Shown: positions 22,658-33,183 of the stretch, piece by piece
Layout: every line of letters begins with the position of its first letter
Position numbering within the stretch: the first letter of the stretch is position 1
Source: Cervus elaphus
Taxonomy: Eukaryota; Chordata; Mammalia; Artiodactyla; Cervidae
Length of the DNA stretch: 64,000 nt
Direction: 5' to 3'
NCBI RefSeq assembly: GCF_910594005.1
Contig: NC_057835.1
Location: 49,686,001 to 49,750,000, forward strand
Translations under genes and position numbers: made by a program
Notes under the pieces: generated by a model
The model's input: only the letters and a program-made list of their open reading frames with translations
What the model was told of the DNA's origin: nothing
Databases searched by the model: none

Positions 22658-23322
22658 CTACCCAGCAATCCCACTTCTGGGCATTCACACTGAGGAAACC
22701 AGATCTGAAAGAGACACGTGCACCCCAATGTTCATCGCAGCACTGTTTATAATAGCCAGGACATGGAAGCAACCTAGATGCCCATCAGCAGATGAATGGA
22801 TAAGGAAGCTGTGGTACATATACACCATGGAATATTACTCAGCCATTAAAAAGAATTCATTTGAACCAGTCCTAATGAGATGGATGAAGCTGGAGCCCAT
22901 TATACAGAGTGAAGTAAGCCGGAAAGATAAAGAACATTACAGCATACTAACACATATATATGGAATTTAGAAAGGTGATAACGATAACCCTATATGCAAA
23001 ACAGAAAAAGAGACACAGAAATACAGAACAGACTTTTGAACTTTGTGGGAGAATGTGAGGGTGGGATATTTCAAAAGAACAGCATGTATACTATCTATGG
23101 TGAAACAGATCACCAGCCCAGGTGGGATGCATGAGACAAGTGCTCGGGCCTGGTGCACTGGGAAGACCCAGAGGAATCGGGTGGAGAGGGAGGTGGGAGG
23201 GGGGATCGGGATTGGGAATACATGTAAATCCATGGCTGATTCATATCAATGTATGACAAAACCCACTGGAAAAAAAAATAAATAAAAATAAAATAAATAA
23301 ATAAATTCAAAGTAAAAAAAAA
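22658..23322 (+). mobile_element. L1-BT, 3' half of the same twin-primed insertion
   Basis: Starts 'acccagcaatcccac', continues through the end of ORF2 ('MFIAALFIIARTWKQPRC', stop at 22968-22970), the 3' UTR and an A-rich tail. Only about 5-10 bases of the element are missing between the two halves compared with the continuous copy near 34075-34090. Confidence 0.93.
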
Positions 23323-23336
23323 AAAAAGCAATTGCA

Positions 23337-24166
23337 ATACAATGTAACAAGTACATAGAGCTAAATATGGGCATTATAGGACATCCTGAGGGCTGACACA
23401 AAACCCTTGTCCCAGCACTTAGTAGCTTCCAGCAGAGTGGATGCTTAACAAATATTTGGTGAATGCATGAATGAACAAGTAAAGAAAAAGCTTCTCAGAG
23501 GGGTTAGTAGTTATGGTTAGTCTTTCAAAATGTGTTAGGAGTTATCAAGATTGTTCTATGCAGAAAGAACAAGTGCAAAATCCCAGGTGCCAAAGACAGA
23601 AAGATATGTCAGAGAAAATCCAAAGAGATCACTATGGTGGATTATAAGGTGTGAGAAGGTGAGAGATAAGAGACATGCCCACAGAAGTGAGCTTTAGATG
23701 TCATCTAAGAGGGACTGGACTTTTTTTTTTATTGAATTTTTTATTAGAAAAAAAAAAGCATAAATATGGGACTGGACTTTATACAAAGAGCAAGGCAGAG
23801 CTCCTGAAAGGACAAAAGCAGGAAAGCAATGTGATTAGATTTGTTATTTAGGAAACTCACTCTGGCTACAGCATGGAGTATGGACTTTTAAAGCAGGTGC
23901 GCACTATTGGAGAGCAATGATCAAAATGTCACAAGTGTATAGGCTTTCAATTCCCTTCTCCTAACTTCTCCCCAGGAACTAACACACTCCTCTCTGCAGT
24001 GGAGCCCTAGAAGGAACGCTCATCTTCTCTCAGCAGTATTAAGCTTCCTTGCTGAGCAATCTCTTGTCATGTATTTCCCTCATTGTCTTTCTCCTCTTTA
24101 CATCTGGCCATATAGACAAATTTTATAAAATAACAAGGATATTTCTCTGGGTTTTGCGAAAACATA
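23337..24166. other. Old repeat-like and unique DNA
   Basis: About 23415-23480 looks like a MIR-type 3' end ('cttaacaaatatttggtgaa', 'gcatgaatgaa'). About 23500-23900 follows an old mammalian repeat that I cannot name ('gaacaagtgcaaaatccc', 'tcactctggctacagcatgg'). It is interrupted by the 44-bp insertion at 23724-23767. No gene. Confidence 0.5.
23724..23767 (-). mobile_element. 44-bp micro-retroinsertion (L1-tail-like) with 13-bp duplication
   Basis: Flanked by 'gggactggacttt' at 23711-23723 and 23768-23780. The insert contains T runs and 'attgaattttttattag', the reverse complement of an L1-type 3' terminus, then A10 and 'gcataaatat'. Confidence 0.8.
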
Positions 24167-24380
24167 GGACTTCCCTGTAGCTCAAGTGGTAAAGAATCTG
24201 CCTGCGATGCAGGAGACCAGGGTTCAATCCCTGGGTGGAGAAGATTCTCTGGCAAAGGGAATGGCAATCCACTCCAGTATCCTTGCCTGGAGAATTCCAC
24301 GGACAGAGAAGCCTGGCGGGCTACAGTTCGTGGGGTCGCAGAGTCGGACACGACTGAGTGACTAACACACACACACACAC
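24167..24380 (+). mobile_element. Bov-tA SINE with (AC)n tail
   Basis: 'aggacttccctgtagctcaa', 'ggttcaatccc', the Bov-A body, 'gagtcggacacgactgagtg', then an AC run at about 24364-24380. Confidence 0.95.
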
Positions 24381-24534
24381 ATGTGAAAACAATTAGTTGC
24401 CAGGAAGATGAAAAAGAGCATCAGAGAGATGATCCTGGGGTCTCTGGGGTTTTCAGACAGTCAAGGACTAAGTGTAACAAACCCATCCTTCTCACAAAAT
24501 TTGGTTTCAGAAATGGAGTGTCTGATTTTAGCTA

Positions 24535-24741
24535 AAAGTAAAAGTCATTCAGTCATTTCTGACTCTTTGTGACCCTGTGGACTGTAGCTCACCAGGCTCC
24601 TCTGTCCATGAAATTCACCAGGCAAGAATGCTGGAGTGGGTTGCTGTTTCCTTTTCCAGGAGATCTTCCCAACCCAGGAATTGAACCCTGGTCTCCTGCA
24701 TTGCAGGCAGATTCTTTACTGTCTGAGCCACCTGGGAAGCC
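24535..24741 (-). mobile_element. Bov-tA SINE
   Basis: Reverse complement of the Bov-A body and tRNA head ('gagccacctgggaagccc' at the right end). Imperfect target duplications 'ctgattttagcta' (24522-24534) and 'ctgaattttagtta' (24742-24755). Confidence 0.94.
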
Positions 24742-24755
24742 CTGAATTTTAGTTA

Positions 24756-25283
24756 ACCCTCTATTTTTGAACATCAAATATGAGAAACATTCTCAAAAGA
24801 GCCATGACTTGACTCATTTCATGTATAGGGAAGAGAGAGAAGTTCCAGAGTGTTTGTTTATCCATCATCCCTTGTCAAAAATCCTCAAATTCTGTTGGAA
24901 TTACTTTGTTTTTCATGCTTGCCCAACAGTCTCTTAATCTTTCTTATGTATCCACAAGAACTTTTATTTTTTCTTTTCTGAAATAAGAAAGGCTGAATTT
25001 TATTATGAAGGAATTTAATTTTTCATAAATATTTTTACATTGGCACAGTTTTCGATATACAGAAAAATTGTGAAGGTAATACAGAGGGTTTCCATGTACC
25101 TCACACTCAGTTCCCCCTCTTTGTAGTGTATATTAGTATACACTTGTCACAGTTAATGAACCAATATTGATACATTACTGTTGAGGAAAGTCCATCCATT
25201 ATTCAGATTTAAAAACCAAAGCACTTTTAAATTATCTTTGTACATTTATCCTGCAGAAGCCCCTTGTAACTAAGGGCACACGT
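24756..25283. other. Unique/unassigned DNA
   Basis: No gene seen. About 25010-25250 ('tacattggcacagttttcga', 'acagagggtttccatgtacc') resembles an old L1 3' region but is too diverged to call. Confidence 0.4.
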
Positions 25284-25735
25284 TTGGAGTTAGACTGCCC
25301 AAGTTCAGTTCTGGGTCCACCTCTTAGCTCTGTTGTGCATGCATCTGAAGTTGCTTCAGCCACGTCCGGCTCTTTGAGACCCCATGGACTGTGGCCTGCC
25401 AGGCTCCTCTGTCCATGGGATTCTCTAGGCAAGACTACCAGAGTGGGTTGCCATTTCCTCCTCCAGGGTTGTCACTTCCAGACCCAGGGATCAAACCTGC
25501 ATCTCTTCTGCCTCCTGCGTTGGCAGGTGGGTTCTTTACCACTGAGCCACCTGGAAAACCCCTTATTAGCTGTATGACCTATATAATTCAGCTCTCTGTA
25601 TCTCAGTTCCCCAGTCTGTAAAGTGGGAATAATAACAGCTCTTATCCTCTAGGATTGTCCTGATAATTAAATGACAATTCATAAGAACCCTTTAGCACAG
25701 CATTAGCCACAGAATAACAACTCAGTAAGTGAAAG
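25284..25735 (+). mobile_element. MIR SINE split by a Bov-tA
   Basis: Left part 25284-25332: 'tttggagttagactgcccaa', 'ctgggtccacctcttagc'. Right part 25562-25735: 'ttagctgtatgacc', 'tctcagttccccagtctgta', 'ataattaaatgac'. Together they give an almost complete MIR in order. Confidence 0.85.
25333..25561 (-). mobile_element. Bov-tA SINE inside MIR
   Basis: Reverse-strand Bov-A body and tRNA head ending 'gagccacctggaaaacc'. Flanks 'cttagctctgt' and 'cttattagctgt' are a possible imperfect duplication. Confidence 0.94.
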
Positions 25736-25994
25736 TTATGCAGCTAATGGCATTTGTCCAGTTAGAAGTCTCAGATTTTTCTCCATATTTTTTCTGTACA
25801 TACTCTTTTGTCCTATGACATTCTAAAAATGGTTTTGAAGTAAGTTTCTTCAGGTTTGAGTAACTGTAATTGTACTTCTCACACTCAGAAATAACTTGCA
25901 ATCCCATTTAATGTAGACATCAATAATGAAATCTCTAAAGGATAAATGATTCCTACAAACTTTATTCATTACAGAGAGGTGAGTGGGTATAATG

Positions 25995-26402
25995 GTGAGA
26001 AGGATGGATTAGTAGACAAGAGAGACATGCGTTTTAACACTCACTATGCTGAGTACAATGAATAATAGAGTGACCTTAAGAAACTTAATTAACCTCTGGT
26101 TTTTCCCATCTGTAAAAATGAGTTGCTGTGTGTATTTAATAATAAAGTGTATGTAAACTTGCCAGGTGGCACAATGGTAATGGATTTGCCTGCCAATGCA
26201 GGAGACACAAGAGATGTGTGTTTGATCCCTGGATTGGGAAGATCCCCTAGAGTAGGAAATGGCAACCCACTCCAGCATTCTGGTCTGGAGAATTCTGTGG
26301 ACAGAGGAGCCTGGCTGTCACAGAGTCGGATACAACTAAGCAACTGAGCACACACACACACACTTCCTGGCACATAGCAACTACTCGATAAATAAAATTA
26401 TA
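25995..26402 (+). mobile_element. MIR SINE split by a Bov-tA
   Basis: Left part to about 26156 ('gaccttaagaaacttaatta', 'cccatctgtaaaaatgag'). Right part 26364-26402 ('ttcctggcacatagcaacta', 'ctcgataaata'). Confidence 0.75.
26157..26363 (+). mobile_element. Bov-tA SINE inside MIR
   Basis: 'cttgccaggtggcacaatgg', 'gtttgatccctgg', the Bov-A body, and the tail 'aactgagcacacacacacac'. Confidence 0.94.
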
Positions 26403-28154
26403 ATTGTTTCTTAACTTACTAAAGATTCAGCGGGAAAAATGAAGATTTTGTAGTCTAAGCTGCTTCTCTTTCCCTGTAATGTACACATTTGTTGCTGAAA
26501 CAGAATGAATTCCCAACACCTCATCAAAAGAAATATTTGAATGTAGAAAAATAATCAATCTCTTTGGAGTTGATACCATTTGTTTCACATAGCTCAGAAC
26601 TTCTTTGCCTAGTCTGAACCTTTATAATATCATCAGGAAGGAATCAGACTTCCTTAATCCAGTAATTCTTTGGTTATTATTTCAAAGGAGAGGAGTCAAA
26701 GTTAGATTCACATAAGGACTCTCCCTTCTTCATTATCCATGTGGTAAAATGTACTTGATTCCAAATAGCTCACGTAGAACCCAGTTATAAGTCTTTGGTG
26801 AAGAGACTGTACTGGAATCAGAGAATCTTCCTATCGGCTTTAACTCTCCCATCTACCCACTTTGGAGCAACTATTCGCACCTAGGAAAAGACTAAAATGC
26901 AAGGGTTTACAAAACACAAGAAGAACCAAAGAGCTGAACTTCTACCTAGAATAGATAGTCCTTCCTTAAGGGGACAAGAATGGAATTTCTAGAGAACACA
27001 CCTTGGCTTGACCAAGGTTATACAAGGAAGAACTGTGGGTGGGGGAAACCAGATGGTATATTCCCTTGGAACACCCTAATAAGACTTCAAGCTTTTCCTT
27101 ATTACTTATTTTAGTGTGAAACAAAGGCCACATTAGATATATAAAGTCTTAATACCCCACCTGTACTGCTCAGGAATTCAGCCCTACTGCAAACATTGGG
27201 GATGACTTACTTCTGCCACACTCGGGTGAAGGGCCATCAAAGTTCTTCCTACAGATAACTCAGAAAGAAATTCTGACTGTCAGATGCTGTAAGCATTGAG
27301 GCATAGGGAGCCAATTGCCCTATTTATCTCCTCTTCTCCACTATCCCCCTCCTCCAACAAACTTGGGAGAATCACACAATATAGAACAGACAGAGAGCCC
27401 TGGTATACTTTGTTGGCCTGCAGTGGTCTTGTCTATTAAGTAGATCATCACATCACTGACAGAGAAAATTACAGCCAAAATTATTTGAAGTCTCATGGCA
27501 GAACTGAGTTATATACAGGCTCTATTACTTAATCTCTGTATCCTTGTCTTGGGACTGACAAAAGCTAGTGGGAACATTTTGAAGGTGGCCTGAAGATAGG
27601 GCCTTAGATGCTCCTGGCAGAAACCCACCCAGAGGACCAAGGACATGGGTAATACTATGAATATATGTATTAGTCAAGACAGGCAAGGTTAGGCTGCAGT
27701 GGCAAAGTAACCCCAAATCTCAGTGGTTTAATACAATAAGGTTTATTTCTCACTTATGTCACATGTCCACTGCAGATCTACAAGGCTCTGTTCCACTCAC
27801 AGACCCAGATGAACTGAGGCTTTGCCATTTCATAGCTGTATCATCTGGAACACTTACCTCTCTTATCATCAAGAGAAGGGAAATATCTCAGGTCAGGCTA
27901 CCTTGGAAACAGACCAAGATGATTCTGTGCAGAACAGAGTTAACTCAAAATTGAAGTCTATGAGAAAAAGGGAAATTGGTTGAGCAAAAAGAATTACTGA
28001 ACACAAGTAACACCAAAGGTCTTGGCAACATGCAGGGAGTTCTAGAGCTGAAATGGTTGTTCGGCATTGTTTCACCTTAAGTCAAAGGATCAGAGCACTT
28101 ATTACCCACATCAACCCTCTCCATCAATTCAGAGTTCTGGACCCCACATTATTC
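26403..28154. other. Mostly unique DNA
   Basis: No gene supported. About 27660-27860 ('caaatctcagtggtttaata', 'ggtttatttctcacttatgt', 'cacatgtccactgcagatc') is an old mammalian interspersed repeat that I recognise by wording but cannot assign to a family. Confidence 0.5.
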
Positions 28155-28175
28155 TGTGAGTGAGTGAGTGAGTGA
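28155..28175 (+). repeat. (TGAG)n microsatellite at SINE end
   Basis: About five units of TGAG directly before the reversed Bov-tA, in the position of its 3' tail. Confidence 0.9.
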
Positions 28176-28360
28176 TAGTTGCTCAGTCATGTCCAACTCT
28201 TTGCGACCCCATGGACTATACAGTCCATGGAATTCTCTAGGCCAGAATACTGGAGTGGGTAGCCTTTCCCTTCTCCAGGAGATCTTCCCAACCCATGGAT
28301 TGAAACCAGGTCTCCCACATTACAGGCAGATTCTTTACTAGCTAAGCCACAAGGGAAGCC
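28174..28360 (-). mobile_element. Bov-tA SINE
   Basis: Reverse-strand Bov-A body and tRNA head ending 'taagccacaagggaagcc'. Confidence 0.94.
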
Positions 28361-29431
28361 AAAGAAAACTGGAGTCAGTAGCCTATCCTCCATGGGATCT
28401 TGCCAATCCAGGATTATTCTAGTAGGTCCTGTCACCTGGCTTTCAGTTTTCTTCAAGTTGCCTACTCTCTTATTTCACATCATCATGATGAACATCTTTG
28501 CCTGGACACCTACCAATTACCTTCTGTTGCATCTTTCAGACAGGTCTCCCTAACCAAGTGTCTTTTTGAATTTCTGATACCCCAAACCCTGAAACACCAG
28601 AATTCAGCCAAGACCATTAAACTGGGAAAGAAAGAAAAACTTCTCCACCTTAACATTCTTTGAAAGTGCATTTCTGTGATGAACTAGTTTTTTCTTTTAA
28701 TCACCTGCTTCTTTCTCACTGTCCCTGTATATATACATTACTTTTTATCATTAGGGAGTCATTACTTACTTCATCTAGACAATGCCCTGTGTTTTAAGGA
28801 CCTAGACCAATCATAATTAAAGCAGGGTACGGATCACTGCATACACAGCATTAGTCCTTGGACATGCAGTAGCTATTAACCTACTTTAATAATTGACTGA
28901 GACTATTGATTCTTTAAATATAGTATATGTTTCTATCTTAGTGGAACCAATTACAGTTTATAAGTCTGTTGAAGAATAGCTGACTCCTCAAAACTCAACT
29001 CACTCAATCTCAGGGACTTGGGAGATAATGAATGACAACTAAATGACCTCTGACCCATGGATGAGAGGGGCTGGGCTACTGATTGAGTACAACTCAAATG
29101 CTCTATGAGTGTTTCCACTGAAATGGTACCTAGGGATGGAGTATGTGAGGAGCAGAACAGTCTAATGGGACAGGCCATCGTTATAAATCTACTGTGATTG
29201 CCTACTTAAACCAGACTTCACAAATGAGTAGCCAGCCACAGACATAGTTTTGCATTAGTGCCGATCTTGAAAATTGGAAAATTTTCTCTTAACGGTTTGT
29301 ATTCCAAGCATGAATTGAAAAGTCAGCCTGGACAGTGGTGAGCCATCCTTGCAGCAGTAACTGAGAGGTCAAGGAGTGGCGCTTCCCACAGGACACTCAC
29401 TGTCCAGGTCACCAGGGTGCCACTACTCCCC
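28361..29431. other. Unique/unassigned DNA
   Basis: No gene supported and no repeat family recognised. Confidence 0.5.
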
Positions 29432-29815
29432 TGTGTTATGGACTGAATTATGTCCCCCTCAGATCCATACATGGAAGCTCTAACCCCCAGTATGACCATA
29501 GTTGGAGACTGGATGCTTGAAGAGATAATCAAGGTTAAATAAGGGTCTGAAGGGTGGAGCCCTAGTCCATTAGGACTAATGTCCTTCTCAGAGGAGGAAG
29601 CGACACCAGGCATGCATACACAGAGGAAAGACGGCGTGAGGACACAGCAAGAGACAGCCATCAGCAAGTCAAGGAGACAAGCCTCAGGAGGAAAATTTGC
29701 CGACACCTTGATGTTGGACTTTCTGCCTCCACAGCTGTGAGAAATCAGTTTCCGCCATTTAAGCTGCCCAGCATGGGGTAATTTGTAATGGCAGCCTGAG
29801 CCGACCAAGACACCC
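29432..29815 (+). mobile_element. ERVL-MaLR LTR (MLT1-type), solo
   Basis: Starts 'tgttatggactgaattatgt'. Then 'aagctctaacccccagtatg', 'gtgaggacacagcaagagac', 'gccgacaccttgatgttgga' and 'agctgtgagaaatca', ending 'cagcctgagccgaccaagac'. This is the MLT1 LTR order. No internal retroviral sequence is adjacent. Confidence 0.88.
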
Positions 29816-29994
29816 ACTGTGCTATCCACACAGTCCATCACTGGTCCTGTGCTGTAGAGTTTTTGCTCACGCCCCCAATCATCTCACTCATTCCCCCTCG
29901 GGTCCAGGAGGAATTTCATCTGTGACCCATGGGACAAGTACTTTGAACAACAATAAAATGTAGATGGCTCTGCAGTTTAAAAAAAAAAAAAAAA
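29816..29994 (+). pseudogene. Possible 3' end of a processed retrocopy
   Basis: An 'aataaa' signal at about 29951 is followed about 22 bases on by an A16 run at 29979-29994, the geometry of a reverse-transcribed mRNA 3' end. I cannot recognise a parent gene and found no clear target duplication, so this is only a candidate. If real, the retrocopy may include the MLT1 LTR and sequence upstream of it. Confidence 0.35.
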
Positions 29995-30214
29995 GAAGTG
30001 ACTTTGGGAGAAGATATTGAAGTAGGTAAAATGAAAATCAGGTTGAATATTTAGGTAAAAACAGTTTCAGCAAAAGCAAACATCCCTCATACAAAACACA
30101 CCTCCGTGAACAAAATGTTAACTGTTTGTAAAATCATATCAAGTTTAGGTTTCAGAAGAATATAGCAGTTACAATTATTGATTTTGAAACAAAAAGTGGA
30201 GGAAATTCTGAGTC

Positions 30215-30345
30215 AATGTCTTGTCTGTGCCACCTTCTGATTCTGTGCTCTTGATCTCCATTTCCTCAGCTTAAAAAAAAAAATAGTAGTACAGGGATGT
30301 ATATTAGCCATACAAGGACCTAGCAAGGGCCTGGAACGTGAAAGA
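30215..30345 (+). mobile_element. MIR SINE fragment
   Basis: 'gtgccaccttctgattctgt', 'ctccatttcctcagctt', then an A run in the position of MIR 'gtaaaa...gg', 'atagtagtac', 'agggcctggaacgtg'. Confidence 0.6.
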
Positions 30346-30759
30346 GCAAAGTAATTGAACCTACTCATTCTCTTAGGATGCTTTCAATTACAAATAACAG
30401 AAATTCCAGCTTAAGGTGGTCTGAATAATAAGGAATTGGCTCAAAGGCTGGAAATCCAAAATCGGGGTGAGTTTCAGGGTTGGCTTAATCCAATAGCTCC
30501 AACAAGCTCGGCTTCTCTGCAGTTACCTTAATTCTAGTCTCATTACCATGTGTCAACCTCATCCTCAGACTGGTAGCTAAATGGCTATCGCAGGTCTGGG
30601 TTCTAAAATGTCTAGAAGAAACAAGTATGCTTTTTTCCTATGACTTTCTCTATAAGTACCCACAAACTTTTTTCATGCCCCATTGAGTCAAATGCCTGTG
30701 CCATTTCCTTGTTGCTAGGGAAATGTCATTATCTGATTGGCTTAGCCCTGGATTCCTGA
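30346..30759. other. Old repeat-like DNA, family unassigned
   Basis: 'caattacaaataacagaaat', 'aaggaattggctcaaaggc' and 'gtttcagggttggctt' recall an old mammalian dispersed repeat. No gene. Confidence 0.4.
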
Positions 30760-30970
30760 AAGTGAAAGCGAAGTCATTCAGTCGTGTCCGACTCTTTGCA
30801 ACCCCATGAACTGTAGCCTTCGAGATTCCTCCATCCATGGAATTTTCCAGGCAAGAGTACTGGAGTGGGTTGCCCTTTCCTTCTCCAGGGGATCTGCCTG
30901 ACCCAGGGATTGAACCCAGGTCTCCAGCATTGCAAGCAGACGATTTTACCGTCTGAGCCACCAGGGAAGT
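30760..30970 (-). mobile_element. Bov-tA SINE
   Basis: Reverse-strand copy. Target duplications 'ggattcctga' (30750-30759) and 'ggattgctga' (30971-30980), one mismatch. Confidence 0.95.
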
Positions 30971-31212
30971 GGATTGCTGAACCCATCATTAATGAAGAGA
31001 ATGGTACCATGAGTAGTTTGAAACAAAGATCACTCCTAGAGTTCTGATCAGTTGGAGGGAGAGGTGGCAGATGCCTTAATAAAATCTTAGTCCTGCTGTG
31101 AGGGAAGTGGATATTAGAAGCTGTGCAGGCGACCAACAGTGAACACTATGTTAATATTTTCTTAGTGAAAGAAAGAGAAATCATAATTTGTGGAATTGAG
31201 GTCTTCCTTAGA

Positions 31213-31318
31213 CCATTTTTTAATCTTCACATCAGTACTGTGAGGTGGGCTTTTTGATGCCCATTTTGTAAGGAACTACCAGAGAGAGGAGCATCCTGGG
31301 TCACAAATCTAAAAAGCC
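31213..31318 (-). mobile_element. MIR SINE fragment (left of an inverted pair)
   Basis: 'aatcttcacatcagtactgt', 'gaggtgggc', 'gcccattttgtaaggaacta' and 'cctgggtcacaaatct' are MIR read on the minus strand. Confidence 0.65.
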
Positions 31319-31324
31319 ATCAAG

Positions 31325-31482
31325 AGTCAGAGTCTCACCTCTGAGATTTTGCTCCTTTTCCGTACAATGAATGTAGCAGCAGCACTTATCTCACAGGGCA
31401 TCGTGAGAACTGAGTGAGTTCATTCATGTGACATGCTTGGAGAGTGTCTGGTACACAGTGAGGACGCAGTAACATCTAGCAT
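31325..31482 (+). mobile_element. MIR SINE fragment (right of an inverted pair)
   Basis: 'cttatctcacagggcatcgt', 'gagaactgagtgagttcatt' and 'agagtgtctggtacacagtg' are MIR on the plus strand. Confidence 0.65.
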
Positions 31483-31544
31483 TGTCCTAACTTCATTTCA
31501 TGGGATCTGAGTTCATCAGTGGTAAGAAACTCCATTGTTTTGGT

Positions 31545-31649
31545 GAGAGAGAGAGGGGGGCAGGGAGGGAGGGAAAGAAGGAAGGTAAGAAGGAAAAGAG
31601 AAAGGAAGAGAGAGGGAGAGGAAGAAAGAGAAAGAAAGAGGAAAGAAAG
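31545..31649 (+). repeat. 105-base polypurine tract
   Basis: G/A only except C at 31561 and T at 31586. Mixed GA, GGGA, GAAA and GGAA units. Confidence 0.95.
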
Positions 31650-32135
31650 CTATTAATTAAACTGTAACCTAAGGCATTCTTACCCCTTAAAATTTTATAT
31701 GCATTGGCAGAATACTTTTGACTTAATGAAATATAGATTTCCTTATCATAAATCACCTTTGTGTATACATTAAAAGGAAATGTAAGTGAAATAAATTGGT
31801 TAAGGTATTCCTAATACTACTTCAAAATTCAGAGCTATAATCTTCATCACTTTTCCACTTAGTCATCAGTATCCAAGTTCTTCCCATGATGTCATCCCTC
31901 AGTACCATGAAGAGTAGTTTACTTCTAAATTAACTCCTAAAATCATAAAAAACCTTTTCTGAGGGCCTTCCTTAACATGGTTTTTTAGCTATGTAGAGGT
32001 AATCTTCATGGACTCTGGCTGTAGAGAAATTGCCCATAGTCTGAACAAAAACTGGTTTCTAGCAGTTGAAAGAGTATTCCACTCCTGTCTCCAGGATTTT
32101 CATGCAACCTTTTGACACCCATTCAGCAGGTTTTG
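31650..32135. other. Unique/unassigned DNA
   Basis: No gene or repeat recognised. Confidence 0.5.
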
Positions 32136-32148
32136 CTGCTGGCACTTT

Positions 32149-32219
32149 TTTTTTAATTAATTAATTTATTTTAAATGGAGACTAATTACTTTACAATATT
32201 ATAGTGGGTTTTGCCATAC
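32149..32219 (-). mobile_element. 71-bp L1-BT 3' stub
   Basis: T run then 'ggagactaattactttacaa' and 'tatagtgggttttgccata', the reverse of the L1-BT 3' end. Flanking duplications 'ctgctggcacttt' (32136-32148) and 'ctgctgacacttt' (32220-32232). Confidence 0.93.
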
Positions 32220-32308
32220 CTGCTGACACTTTGAATGCATGTATACATGATGCTAACTGCCTCACAATAGCTGCCTTCCTAAGAGAGATTATAAACTGCC
32301 ATCAAGTA

Positions 32309-32618
32309 AACCAGTCCATCCTAAAGGAAACCAGTCCTGAATATTCATTGGAAGGACTGATGCTGAAGCTGAAACTCCAATACTTTGGCCACCTGATGCA
32401 AAGAACCGACTTATTGGAAAAGACCCCGATGCTGGGAAAGATTGAAAGTGGGAGAAGAAGGGGATGACAGAGGATGAGATGGTTGGATGGCATCACCAAT
32501 GCAATGTACATGAGTTTGAGTAGGCTCCAGGAGTTGGTGATGGACAGGGAGGCCTGGCATGCTGCAGTCCATGGGGTTGCAAAGAGTCAGACAAGATTGA
32601 GCAACTGAACTGAACTGA
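32309..32618 (+). mobile_element. BovB LINE 3' end, 5'-truncated
   Basis: Begins within the RT C-terminal coding region ('NQSILKETSPEYSLEGLM') and runs to 'gagcaactgaactgaactg'. Target duplications 'atcaagtaaa' (32301-32310) and 'atcaggtaaa' (32619-32628). The residual frame closes at the TGA at 32465-32467 after 'KIESGRRRG'. Confidence 0.93.
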
Positions 32619-32900
32619 ATCAGGTAAAAGATGTATTCCAGTTTCAGAGTTCTTAAAAAATGAATGATGTGACTCTTGCAGTTGATAAAACAAAGCACTC
32701 TGATTATTAGCTTTATTCTTGTTTTTAGCTACTTATCTACAAAGAATATAAGTCTGACAGTAAAACCAAAATCAGATGCCAAATAGCAACAAAGTAGTAA
32801 TCAAATACAGACAAAAATTGAAAACAAGTTGAGTTACACTTGGCTCTTACTGAGAAATTTTAAAAGTCAAATGATAGAGACCACAAAAAAGTTTATTTGA

Positions 32901-33168
32901 AGGACTTCCTGGTGGCACAGTGGTTAAGAGTCCACCTGCCAGTGCAGGCGATACAGGTTCAATCCCTGGTCCGGGAAGATCCCACATGCCTCAGATCAAC
33001 TAAGCCGAGTGTCACAACTACTGAGCCCATGCTTTAGAGCCCGTGTTCTGCAACAGGAAAAGCCACTGCAATGAGAAGCATTGCAACTAGAGAGTATCCC
33101 CTGCTCGTCACAACTAGAGAAAGCCCACACACAACGAGGACCCAGTGCAGCCAGAAATAAATAAATAA
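32901..33168 (+). mobile_element. ART2A-type tRNA-Glu SINE
   Basis: 'aggacttcctggtggcacag', 'ttaagagtccacctgccagt', 'ggttcaatccctggtccggg', 'cacaactactgagccc' and 'gagaaagcccacacacaacg', ending in (AAAT)n. Confidence 0.9.
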
Positions 33169-33183
33169 ATAATTTTTAAAAAT

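Noticed and set aside
21921..22772. 283-codon minus-strand frame spanning the L1 inversion as a fusion protein
   Set aside because: The frame merely runs through the twin-priming junction. The N-terminal part is antisense L1 and flank.
29323..29841. 172-codon minus-strand frame as a gene
   Set aside because: Lies antisense across an MLT1 LTR. A chance frame in repeat DNA.
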